From Actinomycetota bacterium (lineage in GTDB: Bacteria > Actinomycetota > Actinomycetes > Nanopelagicales > Nanopelagicaceae), in contig CANMCL010000064.1 of the NCBI GenBank assembly GCA_947496345.1, forward strand, positions 1 through 5,707: DNA of 5,707 bases. The letters are read 5' to 3'. Below, piece after piece: positions 1 through 5,707 of this stretch; positions within the stretch are counted from its first letter, which is position 1, and the number at the start of each line of letters is the position of its first letter. The notes beneath the pieces were generated by a model that did not search any database, was not told the origin of the DNA, and saw nothing but the letters and a program-made list of their open reading frames with translations. The position numbers were made by a program, and so were the translations under genes.

Positions 1-70
1 TGAGCATGCGTGCTTCTTCTTGAGCCAAGACAACAACACGTCGGGCTCGATCGGTAAAGCGCTCAAACAT
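1..70 (-). CDS. clpC: ATP-dependent Clp protease ATP-binding subunit ClpC (N-terminal 23 codons, cut by the window edge)
   Basis: The 23 visible codons begin MFERFTDRARRVV and continue through VLAQEEARML, the highly conserved opening of the ClpC N-domain in actinobacteria and firmicutes. ClpC is a cytoplasmic AAA+ unfoldase that feeds substrates to the ClpP peptidase. The N-domain that starts here binds substrates and adaptors. The ATPase modules lie beyond the left edge and cannot be judged. The ATG start is well supported by an AAAGGAG Shine-Dalgarno 7 nt upstream. The gene follows argA after a 156-nt gap, the only long gap in the window, so it probably has its own promoter. In mycobacteria clpC1 likewise lies just downstream of the lysS region. 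The other possibility is a ClpB/ClpA relative, but this N-terminus is specific to ClpC. Confidence 0.93.
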   Translation of the reverse strand, partial: MFERFTDRARRVVVLAQEEARML

Positions 71-77
71 CGGCAGA

Positions 78-84
78 CTCCTTT
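78..84 (-). promoter_or_regulatory. Shine-Dalgarno site of clpC
   Basis: Read on the minus strand this is AAAGGAG, ending 7 nt before the clpC ATG. It is the best ribosome binding site in the window and fixes the clpC start. It overlaps a perfect 10-bp palindrome, CCTTTAAAGG, at 80-89. The palindrome could form at most a weak 3-bp hairpin and is probably incidental. Confidence 0.85.
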
Positions 85-167
85 AAAGGTGGTAAATATT
101 CGGTTCTAGCCAAGCCTATAACCCAACACAGGGAAGACGCGAGGTGGATAGCTTGTGGTCAATAGAA

Positions 168-222
168 CCCCAGATTTAGGTCTGATATTCCCAAATGGGG
201 CTAGAAGTAGCGTTATCTGGGG
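168..222 (-). terminator. Candidate terminator or structured element just after argA
   Basis: Five bases after the argA stop, the minus strand carries CCCCAGAT (222-215) and its perfect complement ATCTGGGG (175-168), with a 39-nt loop. The same 3' arm can pair instead with CCCCATTT (200-193): five pairs, a 2-nt bulge and three more pairs around a 15-nt loop. Either hairpin is followed directly by TTCTATT (167-161), a short, imperfect U-rich run. Position and polarity suit a terminator for the upstream operon. The weak U-tract and modest stem make read-through, or a different regulatory role in the clpC leader, equally possible. Confidence 0.33.
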
Positions 223-226
223 GTGG

Positions 227-721
227 CTACAGGGTTAAGAGCATGCGGGTATTGCCCAGGGTATTGGGCTTAGCGGCTTCGAGATCTAGGAATTCGGCAA
301 CACCGGCATCATAAGAACGCAGTAATTGTTGATAAACATCTGGTGCAACTGGTGTTCCCTCAATTTCTAAAAATCCGTGACGGCCAAAGAATGAAGTTTG
401 GAATGTTAAGCAGAATATTCTTTCTACTCCCACTTCGCGGGCGCGCTCAATAATTCTTTCAAGTATCTGATGTCCAATTCCTTGCTTATGAAAACTTTTT
501 TCTACTGCAACTGTACGAACTTCGGCTAAGTCATCCCACAGAATGTGAAGTGCTCCGCAACCAACAACTTTTCCATCAATTTCAGCGACGGTAAATTCTT
601 GAACGCTTTCATATAGTGTGACAGTTTCTTTAGAGAGCATCTGACCGGGTGCGGCATAAGAATCTACAAGCTGGCGAATAGTTTTAACATCGCTGGTGCG
701 TGCTGGACGAATAACGATCAT
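227..721 (-). CDS. argA: Amino-acid N-acetyltransferase (N-acetylglutamate synthase, short actinobacterial GNAT type)
   Basis: This 164-residue protein is a single GNAT acetyltransferase domain. It resembles, from memory, the short mycobacterial N-acetylglutamate synthase Rv2747 along its whole length: an RPARTSDV opening, TLYESVQEF (about 35-43), VVGCGALH (52-59), the acetyl-CoA segment VRTVAVEK followed by GIGHQI (68-86), FFGRHGF (111-117), EIEGTPV (119-125), and a C-terminal GNTRMLL near 156-162. The family transfers acetyl from acetyl-CoA to glutamate, the first step of arginine synthesis, in the cytoplasm. It lacks the amino-acid-kinase domain of the E. coli ArgA type. In the usual Q/R-x-x-G-x-G pocket the first position is His78, and as I recall the mycobacterial protein is also non-canonical there. 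The ATG lies 2 nt after the lysS TAA with no clear Shine-Dalgarno, so translation probably depends on lysS. The substrate is inferred from family resemblance. Confidence 0.87.
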   Translation of the reverse strand: MIVIRPARTSDVKTIRQLVDSYAAPGQMLSKETVTLYESVQEFTVAEIDGKVVGCGALHILWDDLAEVRTVAVEKSFHKQGIGHQILERIIERAREVGVERIFCLTFQTSFFGRHGFLEIEGTPVAPDVYQQLLRSYDAGVAEFLDLEAAKPNTLGNTRMLLTL

Positions 722-723
722 GG

Positions 724-2238
724 TTATTCGACTTCAGGTTTTACCAGCGGGAATAAAATTGTTTCGCGAATTCCTAGGCCAGTGAGTGCCATCAATAAAC
801 GATCGACGCCCATACCCATTCCACCAGTTGGTGGCATTGCAAATTCCATGGCGCGCAAGAAATCTTCATCAACTTGCATCGCTTCTAGGTCACCCTTTGC
901 ACCAAGCGTTGCTTGTTCAATCAATCGATCGCGTTGAATCACTGGGTCAATCAGTTCGGAATAACCAGTGGCAAGTTCGAAGCCATCAACATACAAGTCC
1001 CATTTTTCAGCAACCCCCGGCAATTCGCGGTGTGCGCGCACCAATGGCGAGGTATCAATAGGAAATCCCATTACAAAAGTTGGGGCGATGAGTTGATCTT
1101 TAGCAACATGTTCGAAGATTTCTTCCGCGAGTTTTCCAGTAATCCACTTGGGGTCAATCTTCATGCCTAGTTTCGTCGCAATCTTCTTCAGATCTTCAAG
1201 TGGAGTAAGCGCAGTAACGCTTTCACCAACACCCTCAGTAATAGCGTCATAAAGTGAAATCTCGCGCCACTTTCCGCCGAGATCTGCTTGGCGACCATCG
1301 TGGTGTGTAACTACATGTGAACCTGCGATTGCCATTGCGGCATTCTGAACCAGAGCTCGAGTTAAATCTGCAATTGAGCGCCAATCACCATATGCCTGGT
1401 AACTCTCGATCATTGCAAACTCAGGTGAGTGAGATGAATCTGCTCCTTCATTGCGGAAGTTGCGATTGATTTCAAAGACTCGCTCAATGCCGCCAACGAC
1501 GCAACGCTTTAGAAATAGTTCGGGGGCGATGCGCAGGTACAGATCCATATCGTAAGCATTACTGAAAGATTTAAAGGGACGCGCTGCTGCTCCACCGTGC
1601 ATTACCTGCAACATTGGAGTTTCAACTTCTACAAAGTTTTCTTTATGGAATGTCTCACGTAACGAACGCATCACCGCTGGTCGCAAACGGGCATTTGCGC
1701 GCGCTTCATCACGAACTATCAAATCCACATAACGCATGCGAACGCGGGTTTCCTCTGACATTGGTTTGTGATCATTTGGCAGCGGGCGAAGAGATTTAGC
1801 GGCCATCGCGTAGCTGGTAGCCAGAATAGAAAGTTCGCCGCGCTTTGAGGTAATGATTTCGCCGGTGACGCTGACTATGTCTCCCAGATCAATATCGCTC
1901 TTCCAGGAATCTAAAGTATCTTGACCAACCTTATCGAGTGAGAGCATCGCTTGAAGTTCGGTGCCATCACCTTCACGCAAAGTGGCGAAACAAAGTTTTC
2001 CAGTATCTCGTTTAAAGATAACGCGACCAGTCAAACTTTGAATATCACCAGTAGTCGAATCAGTTTCTAGAGTTGCGTACTTCACGCGAATTTCTGCGAG
2101 CGATGCGGTACGAGAAACAGAAACTGGATAAGGCTCAACCCCGCGCTCAATTAACCCCGCACGTTTTTCGCGGCGGATGCGTAACTGCTCAGGTAGGTCA
2201 TCTTCTACCGATGCGGCGGGCTGCTCTTCGTTACTCAT
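724..2238 (-). CDS. lysS: Lysyl-tRNA synthetase, class II
   Basis: The enzyme charges tRNA-Lys with lysine using ATP, in the cytoplasm. The 504-residue length is normal for bacterial LysRS. A variable N-terminal segment is followed by an OB-fold anticodon-binding domain (about 69-148, GRVIFKRDTGKLCFATL region) and the class II catalytic core. Core landmarks are motif 1 with FVEVETP (202-208), the GGAAARPF segment (215-222), RIAPELFLKR (236-245), motif 2 with FEINRNFRNEGADSSHSPEF (255-274), and motif 3 GMGMGVDRLLM (473-483). The form HSPEF, where many bacteria have HNPEF, and the ELATGYSEL segment (421-429) are as I recall them in mycobacterial LysS, supporting an actinobacterial origin. No MprF-like membrane domain is present, so this is the housekeeping enzyme rather than a LysX fusion. 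The ATG start gives a normal N-terminus, though the nearest purine-rich stretch (AGGTAG) lies unusually far upstream. There is a 19-nt gap after coaX. Confidence 0.97.
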   Translation of the reverse strand: MSNEEQPAASVEDDLPEQLRIRREKRAGLIERGVEPYPVSVSRTASLAEIRVKYATLETDSTTGDIQSLTGRVIFKRDTGKLCFATLREGDGTELQAMLSLDKVGQDTLDSWKSDIDLGDIVSVTGEIITSKRGELSILATSYAMAAKSLRPLPNDHKPMSEETRVRMRYVDLIVRDEARANARLRPAVMRSLRETFHKENFVEVETPMLQVMHGGAAARPFKSFSNAYDMDLYLRIAPELFLKRCVVGGIERVFEINRNFRNEGADSSHSPEFAMIESYQAYGDWRSIADLTRALVQNAAMAIAGSHVVTHHDGRQADLGGKWREISLYDAITEGVGESVTALTPLEDLKKIATKLGMKIDPKWITGKLAEEIFEHVAKDQLIAPTFVMGFPIDTSPLVRAHRELPGVAEKWDLYVDGFELATGYSELIDPVIQRDRLIEQATLGAKGDLEAMQVDEDFLRAMEFAMPPTGGMGMGVDRLLMALTGLGIRETILFPLVKPEVE

Positions 2239-2257
2239 AATGGCGAAAGTCTACCTA

Positions 2258-3022
2258 TTAGACATTTCGCTCGTGGATTAGGCGCAAGCCAACCAAGGTG
2301 AGATCAGGCTCATGCTCATCAATAGTTTCTGCAACTCCAATGATTAGCGGTGCGAGTCCGCCAGTTGCAATCACGGTTGGGGCTTCATCATAACTCTGCG
2401 CTAACTCAGCAGTGATGCGATCAACTAATCCATCTACTTGTCCGGCAAATCCAAAGATGGTTCCAGATTGCAGAGCTTCGACGGTGTTCTTTCCAATAAC
2501 GTTCTTTGGGCGAATCAGTTCCACTTTGCGCAATTGCGCTGCGCGCGCGGCCAGAGCATCCACTGAAATTTCAATACCTGGTGCAAGTGCTCCACCCAAG
2601 AATTCTCCTTTAGGAGAAACGACATCAAGATTTGTTGAAGTTCCAAAATCTACGACGATTGCGGGTCCACCATAAAGAGTGTGCGCCGCTAAAGTATTTA
2701 CGATGCGATCTGCGCCGATCTCTTTTGGGTTATCAACTAAGAGCGGAACACCAGTCTTAGTTCCTGGCTCCACAATTGTGGTTGGTATTTTTGAGAAGTA
2801 TGTTGCGATCATTGTTCGCAGTTCACGAAGTGTCGCCGGAACTGTTGAACAGATGGAAAGTCCAGTAATTTCATAATCAGCAACAAGTGAGCGATATTGC
2901 AACCACAACTCATCTGAGGTTGTGCGCGGATCAGTCTTTACTCGCCAGGAGCGAATCAATTGATCACCCTGAAAAATACCCAAAACGGTATTTGTGTTTC
3001 CGACATCAACAGTTAGCAACAT
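2258..3022 (-). CDS. coaX: Type III pantothenate kinase
   Basis: CoaX phosphorylates pantothenate with ATP to 4'-phosphopantothenate, the committed step to coenzyme A. It belongs to the ASKHA (acetate/sugar kinase, Hsp70, actin) fold and is unrelated to CoaA. Visible motifs are the phosphate-binding DVGNTNTVLGIF at 6-17 with Asp6, EIGADRIVN at 101-109 with Asp105 of the family's GADR pantothenate-site signature, VDFGTST at 124-130 with Asp125, and FLGGALAPGI at 141-150. All three expected acidic residues are present. At 254 residues it is a little shorter at the C-terminus than my recollection of the mycobacterial protein, ending at LRLIHERNV. The ATG lies 2 nt after the nadC stop and has a GGAG (3028-3031) 5 nt upstream, inside the end of nadC. 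Type III kinases generally resist CoA feedback inhibition and need a monovalent cation. Pairing with upstream panC puts two pantothenate steps in one transcript. Confidence 0.96.
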   Translation of the reverse strand: MLLTVDVGNTNTVLGIFQGDQLIRSWRVKTDPRTTSDELWLQYRSLVADYEITGLSICSTVPATLRELRTMIATYFSKIPTTIVEPGTKTGVPLLVDNPKEIGADRIVNTLAAHTLYGGPAIVVDFGTSTNLDVVSPKGEFLGGALAPGIEISVDALAARAAQLRKVELIRPKNVIGKNTVEALQSGTIFGFAGQVDGLVDRITAELAQSYDEAPTVIATGGLAPLIIGVAETIDEHEPDLTLVGLRLIHERNV

Positions 3023-3024
3023 AA

Positions 3025-3849
3025 CTACTCCGCTCTCAGATCTAGACCGATATCAAAGATTGGCGCAGAGTGTGTCAGCGCCCCAATGGCAATGTAATCA
3101 ACACCAGATTGCGCATATGCGCGCGCATTGGCAATTGAAATCCCACCTGATGCTTCTAATTTAAATGCACCGTTTACTAAAGCAACAGCTTCCGCACATT
3201 GTTCTGGGGACATGTTGTCCAGGAGCACGAGATCAGGCTTCTGTGAGATCACTTCTTTTAACTGCTCAAGGGTGTCTACTTCAATCTCAATCTCTGCCTC
3301 TGGAAACGCTGTACGAACTTGGGCGAAAGCAGTGATCACTCCGCCGGCTGCGGCTATGTGATTATCTTTAATCAACGCGGCATCGCTTAAGTTCATGCGG
3401 TGATTTGTTCCGCCACCCATGCGAACTGCGTATTTTTCAATAACCCGCATACCTGGTGTGGTTTTTCTCGTATCGCGAACCTGACATTTTGTTCCGGAAA
3501 CTTCCGCCACCCATTTGCTGGTTAAGGTTGCAATTCCACTTAAGTGTCCAAAAAAGTTAAGTGCGGTGCGCTCTGCCAATAAAATCGCTCGTGTATTTCC
3601 ACGCACGGTCATTAACACCTCACCGGCTTTAACGTGATCTCCATCTTTCTTGCAAAGAGTTACATCAGTCAACCCAACTTCGGCAAGAACTGCGTGGGCG
3701 ATATTGATCCCCGCAATAACTCCATCCATACGGGCTACAAAATCTGCAGCAGCGTTTGCATCTGCAGCAATAGTTGCCTGTGAAGTTATATCAACTCCCC
3801 CGGCTAGATCTTCCGCGAGTGCAGCTTTTATCAACTCTTGATCTGTCAC
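3025..3849 (-). CDS. nadC: Nicotinate-nucleotide pyrophosphorylase (quinolinate phosphoribosyltransferase, decarboxylating)
   Basis: NadC converts quinolinate and PRPP to nicotinate mononucleotide, CO2 and pyrophosphate, the point where de novo synthesis joins the rest of the NAD pathway. The 274-residue length is typical. Landmarks of the family are LAEDL (11-15), GGVDIT (17-22), LAERTALNFF (91-100), RDTRKTTPGMR (125-135), the EKYAVRMGGGTNHRMNLSD block (138-156), IKDNHI (160-165), EVD (190-192), LLDNM (209-213) and EASGGI (232-237). These supply the Arg, Lys and His residues that bind quinolinate and the acidic residues near PRPP, and none is missing. The start is GTG, overlapping the nadB TGA as GTGA (3846-3849), which implies translational coupling. 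A GGTGG sits just upstream instead of a canonical Shine-Dalgarno. It lies directly after nadB, its usual pathway partner. Confidence 0.97.
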   Translation of the reverse strand: MTDQELIKAALAEDLAGGVDITSQATIAADANAAADFVARMDGVIAGINIAHAVLAEVGLTDVTLCKKDGDHVKAGEVLMTVRGNTRAILLAERTALNFFGHLSGIATLTSKWVAEVSGTKCQVRDTRKTTPGMRVIEKYAVRMGGGTNHRMNLSDAALIKDNHIAAAGGVITAFAQVRTAFPEAEIEIEVDTLEQLKEVISQKPDLVLLDNMSPEQCAEAVALVNGAFKLEASGGISIANARAYAQSGVDYIAIGALTHSAPIFDIGLDLRAE

Positions 3850-5459
3850 TTTCCACCCACTTCCTGATAACTAGTCGTCCAATTTCCATTACGGTCCAAT
3901 TCTTGAACAATTCTCTTGCGCCAATTGCTTTCTGGATTTGGAAAATCTTCACGCCAGTGAGAGCCACGAGTCTCTTGTCTAATTAGCGCCGCCTTTAAAA
4001 TTGCTTCAGCAAGTTGAAATAGGTTTGTCGTCTCCCACGCCTCAACACAAGGATTAGTGCTCTTGCGATCTTGAATGCGAGTTAAATCCGCGCTGGTTTG
4101 CAACAACGAATCGGAAGAGCGCAACACTCCTGCGCCTCGACTCATACTAAGTTGTAGTTCGCGTCGGTTTGTTGGGTCTAAGAGAATTGATTTGGAATTA
4201 TCTGCAACAGGTTCAGAGCGCTCTTTTAAATTTGCAGCAATATCTGCAGCAATTCGCGCGCTAAATACCAGTCCTTCAAGCAGGGAATTTGAAGCTAAAC
4301 GATTAGCACCGTGTACGCCAGAACAGGCGGTCTCTCCGCAGGCATAAAGTCCTTTAACGCTGGTGTGGCCATTTAAATCAACGCGAACTCCGCCGGATGC
4401 ATAATGCGAAGCTGGTGCTACTGGGATCAAATCTTTACTTGGATTGATGCCGTGCGAAATGCAAGATGCGTAAATAGTTGGGAAGCGGCTTTCAAAACCA
4501 GCTAAATGTCGCACATCCAACCAGACGTGAAGCGCTCCGGTCTTATTCATTCGACGCATTGATGCGATTGCAACCACATCTCGTGGGGCAAGTTCACCTA
4601 ATTTATGTTCGGCTAACATAAATCGATCGCCTGAATCATCCAGCAAATATGCGCCTTCTCCGCGCACCGCTTCACTAATCAAAGGTTGTTGACCTTGCGT
4701 GTTATCTCCCAGCCATAGAACTGTGGGATGGAACTGGATAAATTCCACATCAGCTACTTTCGCACCAGCACGTAATGCTAAGGCAACACCATCTCCAGTT
4801 GAAACGGAAGGATTGGTTGTTTGTGCAAATACTTGGCCGAGTCCGCCGGTCGCTAATACAACCGCTTTACCTAAAGCGCGACCAACGCCGTCGCGACTTC
4901 CTGCGCCAATCACGTGCAGTGTTACACCGCAGACCGCGCCATTAGCATCTTTAAGCGCATCCAACACAAGCGCATCTTCGACAACTTCGATCTCGGGATC
5001 ATCCTGCACTGCAGCAAGGAGTGCGCGCGAAACTTCAGCGCCGGTTGCATCTCCCCCGGCATGCAAAATTCGATTACGTAAATGTCCACCTTCACGAGTA
5101 AGTGAAATTTCCCCTGAATCTTCGGTATCAAAAATTGCGCCGCGCTCGATCAATTTACGCACCGCTTCAGGTCCTTCGGTTACTAATACGCGCACTGCTT
5201 CAACGTCACATAAATCAGCGCCTGCCACCAAGGTGTCCTTTAAATGTTGATCAGGAGTATCACCAGGGCCAAGTGCTGCAGCGATTCCGCCTTGCGCCCA
5301 TTTAGTAGAGCCTTCATCCACTTTAGATTTTGTAACAATTAATACAGAGAGACCGAAAGTGCGTGCTTGCAAAGCAGTTGTAAGCCCGGCAATTCCAGAA
5401 CCAACCACGATTACATCAGCAGTTGCAGTCCATCCTGGCTCAGGTGCAAGTAACTTCAT
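3846..5459 (-). CDS. nadB: L-aspartate oxidase
   Basis: NadB is an FAD enzyme oxidising L-aspartate to iminoaspartate, which NadA condenses with dihydroxyacetone phosphate to quinolinate. Length is 537 residues, close to the E. coli enzyme. An N-terminal Rossmann FAD motif GSGIAGLTTAL (20-30) is followed by STKWAQGGIAAAL (51-63), REGGHLRNRILHAGGDATG (122-140), ATGGLGQVF (203-211), FHPT (243-246), EAVRGEGAYL (263-272), APRD (291-294), SHYASGGV (351-358) and the FAD-site block GETACSGVHGANRLASNSLL (375-394). Counterparts of the E. coli catalytic residues appear as Glu123, His244, Arg293, His352 and Arg387. The related succinate dehydrogenase flavoprotein is excluded by the NadB-type HGANRLASNSLLE block and the nadC neighbour. 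A helical C-terminal domain spans roughly 437-537. The ATG overlaps the panC stop (ATGA, 5456-5459). No Shine-Dalgarno is evident and a small hairpin lies where one would be expected. No nadA is adjacent. Confidence 0.97.
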   Translation of the reverse strand: MKLLAPEPGWTATADVIVVGSGIAGLTTALQARTFGLSVLIVTKSKVDEGSTKWAQGGIAAALGPGDTPDQHLKDTLVAGADLCDVEAVRVLVTEGPEAVRKLIERGAIFDTEDSGEISLTREGGHLRNRILHAGGDATGAEVSRALLAAVQDDPEIEVVEDALVLDALKDANGAVCGVTLHVIGAGSRDGVGRALGKAVVLATGGLGQVFAQTTNPSVSTGDGVALALRAGAKVADVEFIQFHPTVLWLGDNTQGQQPLISEAVRGEGAYLLDDSGDRFMLAEHKLGELAPRDVVAIASMRRMNKTGALHVWLDVRHLAGFESRFPTIYASCISHGINPSKDLIPVAPASHYASGGVRVDLNGHTSVKGLYACGETACSGVHGANRLASNSLLEGLVFSARIAADIAANLKERSEPVADNSKSILLDPTNRRELQLSMSRGAGVLRSSDSLLQTSADLTRIQDRKSTNPCVEAWETTNLFQLAEAILKAALIRQETRGSHWREDFPNPESNWRKRIVQELDRNGNWTTSYQEVGGK

Positions 5460-5707
5460 CGCACACCGGCAATTCCGGTTGATGGGTTCATCTGCATATT
5501 GTCAATCAAACGGACCCCATTTAGCCAACCAGCGATTATTGCACGCTGCTTTGAGGTGGAATCAGTGGCAATTTCAAAGTTTTTTTCATCGATGATCTCG
5601 GCATAATCCAATTTAAAGAGTGGCTCTTGTGAACAAATCAGGTGCATTGCTGCTCTTGCCGATTCTAAACTCTTACTCTCTTTGGCTGCTGTCAGCGCTC
5701 GATAAAT
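5456..5707 (-). CDS. panC: Pantothenate synthetase (pantoate-beta-alanine ligase), C-terminal 84 codons, cut by the window edge
   Basis: PanC joins pantoate and beta-alanine with ATP to give pantothenate, the last step before the CoA pathway proper. Only the C-terminal domain is visible. The reading frame is open from the right edge to the TGA at 5456-5458 and gives 84 codons starting IYRALTAAKES. An internal ATG at 5645-5647 is a Met within the protein, not the start. The pattern LDYAEIID, a short linker, then RAIIAGWLNGVRLIDNM fits the C-terminal beta-strands of PanC, where D-Y-x-E-x-x-D and R-L-I-D-N are family landmarks. The ATP-binding HIGH and KMSKS-like motifs lie outside the window, so activity cannot be judged. 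The stop overlaps the nadB start by 4 nt. Panthothenate kinase coaX three genes downstream supports the call. panD, next to panC in mycobacteria, does not follow here. Confidence 0.92.
   Translation of the reverse strand: MYRALTAAKESKSLESARAAMHLICSQEPLFKLDYAEIIDEKNFEIATDSTSKQRAIIAGWLNGVRLIDNMQMNPSTGIAGVR
5465..5479 (-). promoter_or_regulatory. Small hairpin immediately upstream of the nadB start
   Basis: On the minus strand the sequence reads ACCGG-AATTG-CCGGT, a 5-bp GC-rich stem with a 5-nt loop, ending 5 nt before the nadB ATG. It lies inside the last codons of panC and takes the place where a Shine-Dalgarno would normally be. A translating ribosome finishing panC would melt it, so it might tie nadB translation to panC. 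The stem is short and could be chance, since it is also constrained as coding sequence (STGIAG). Confidence 0.3.

Larger units (their letters stand above)
71..226 (-). promoter_or_regulatory. argA-clpC intergenic region, probable clpC promoter/leader
   Basis: This 156-nt non-coding gap separates the packed upstream genes from clpC and must hold any clpC-specific promoter. On the minus strand a TATAGGCT stretch (about 112-119) fits the loose actinobacterial -10 pattern TANNNT and would give a leader of roughly 35-40 nt. However, no good -35 box lies 16-18 nt upstream of it. A TTGACC at 157-162 has no matching -10 at normal spacing. I looked for the CIRCE, HAIR (HspR) and ClgR-type operators often found before Clp genes and saw none that match. 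The promoter position is therefore a guess, while the assignment of the gap as the clpC upstream region is firm. Confidence 0.35.

Noticed and set aside
71..226. Possible CIRCE, HspR (HAIR) or ClgR operator for clpC.
   Set aside because: None of the expected inverted half-sites is present on either strand. The only CTTGAG-like string lies within clpC coding sequence without its partner.
786..1170. Overlapping plus-strand open frames of 91 and 85 codons opposite lysS.
   Set aside because: Both are antisense to the lysS catalytic domain and their predicted proteins show no family features.
3111..3122. Perfect 12-bp palindrome GCGCATATGCGC.
   Set aside because: It lies inside nadC and encodes conserved-looking protein sequence (ARAYAQ). 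A run of GCG/CGC/GCA codons explains it, and there is no nearby start or gap that it would regulate.
4922..5131. A 69-codon minus-strand frame inside nadB.
   Set aside because: It is an out-of-frame shadow of nadB with no domain features.
4699..5250. A 183-codon open frame on the plus strand.
   Set aside because: It lies wholly opposite nadB, whose motifs are intact through this region. Its predicted protein is low-complexity Ser/Pro/Ala-rich with no recognisable domain.
1..5707. Insertion sequences, CRISPR arrays, tRNA or rRNA genes, toxin-antitoxin or defence genes.
   Set aside because: Nearly all of the window is accounted for by housekeeping genes, and the one 156-nt gap contains no repeat array, transposase remnant or RNA gene that I can recognise.

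Overview
The window is a tightly packed, single-direction stretch of a bacterial chromosome. Every gene reads on the minus strand, so transcription runs from the right edge to the left. The gene content and order (panC, nadB, nadC, coaX, lysS, an actinobacterial-type argA, then clpC) and the sequence character of LysS, ArgA, CoaX and the ClpC N-terminus point to an actinobacterium. Base composition looks somewhat under 50% G+C by eye, low for that phylum, and neighbouring genes overlap by 4 nt or are separated by 2-19 nt. This combination is what I would expect of a streamlined aquatic lineage such as the acI/Nanopelagicales group. That placement is an inference and was not tested.

Layout in transcription order: the C-terminal 84 codons of panC (pantothenate synthetase) enter from the right edge. 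Its TGA overlaps the ATG of nadB (L-aspartate oxidase) as ATGA. The nadB TGA overlaps the GTG start of nadC (quinolinate phosphoribosyltransferase) as GTGA. Two bases later coaX (type III pantothenate kinase) starts, and 19 bases after coaX comes lysS (class II lysyl-tRNA synthetase). Two bases after lysS comes a short GNAT-type N-acetylglutamate synthase (argA). The only real intergenic space, positions 71-226, follows. It holds inverted repeats just after the argA stop that could be a terminator, and then the leader and a strong Shine-Dalgarno of clpC. Only the first 23 codons of clpC lie in the window.

Functionally the cluster joins two cofactor pathways. PanC makes pantothenate and CoaX phosphorylates it as the first step to CoA. 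NadB makes iminoaspartate, which NadA (not in this window) turns into quinolinate, and NadC converts quinolinate to nicotinate mononucleotide on the way to NAD. LysS (translation) and ArgA (acetyl-CoA plus glutamate, first step of arginine synthesis) are carried at the downstream end. I found no mobile element, CRISPR, RNA gene, riboswitch of a known class or prophage gene. All genes look intact apart from the two cut by the window edges. I see no convincing undescribed system. The items worth a second look are the replacement of lsr2 by argA in front of clpC, the absence of nadA beside nadBC, and small RNA-structure candidates at 168-222 and 5465-5479.
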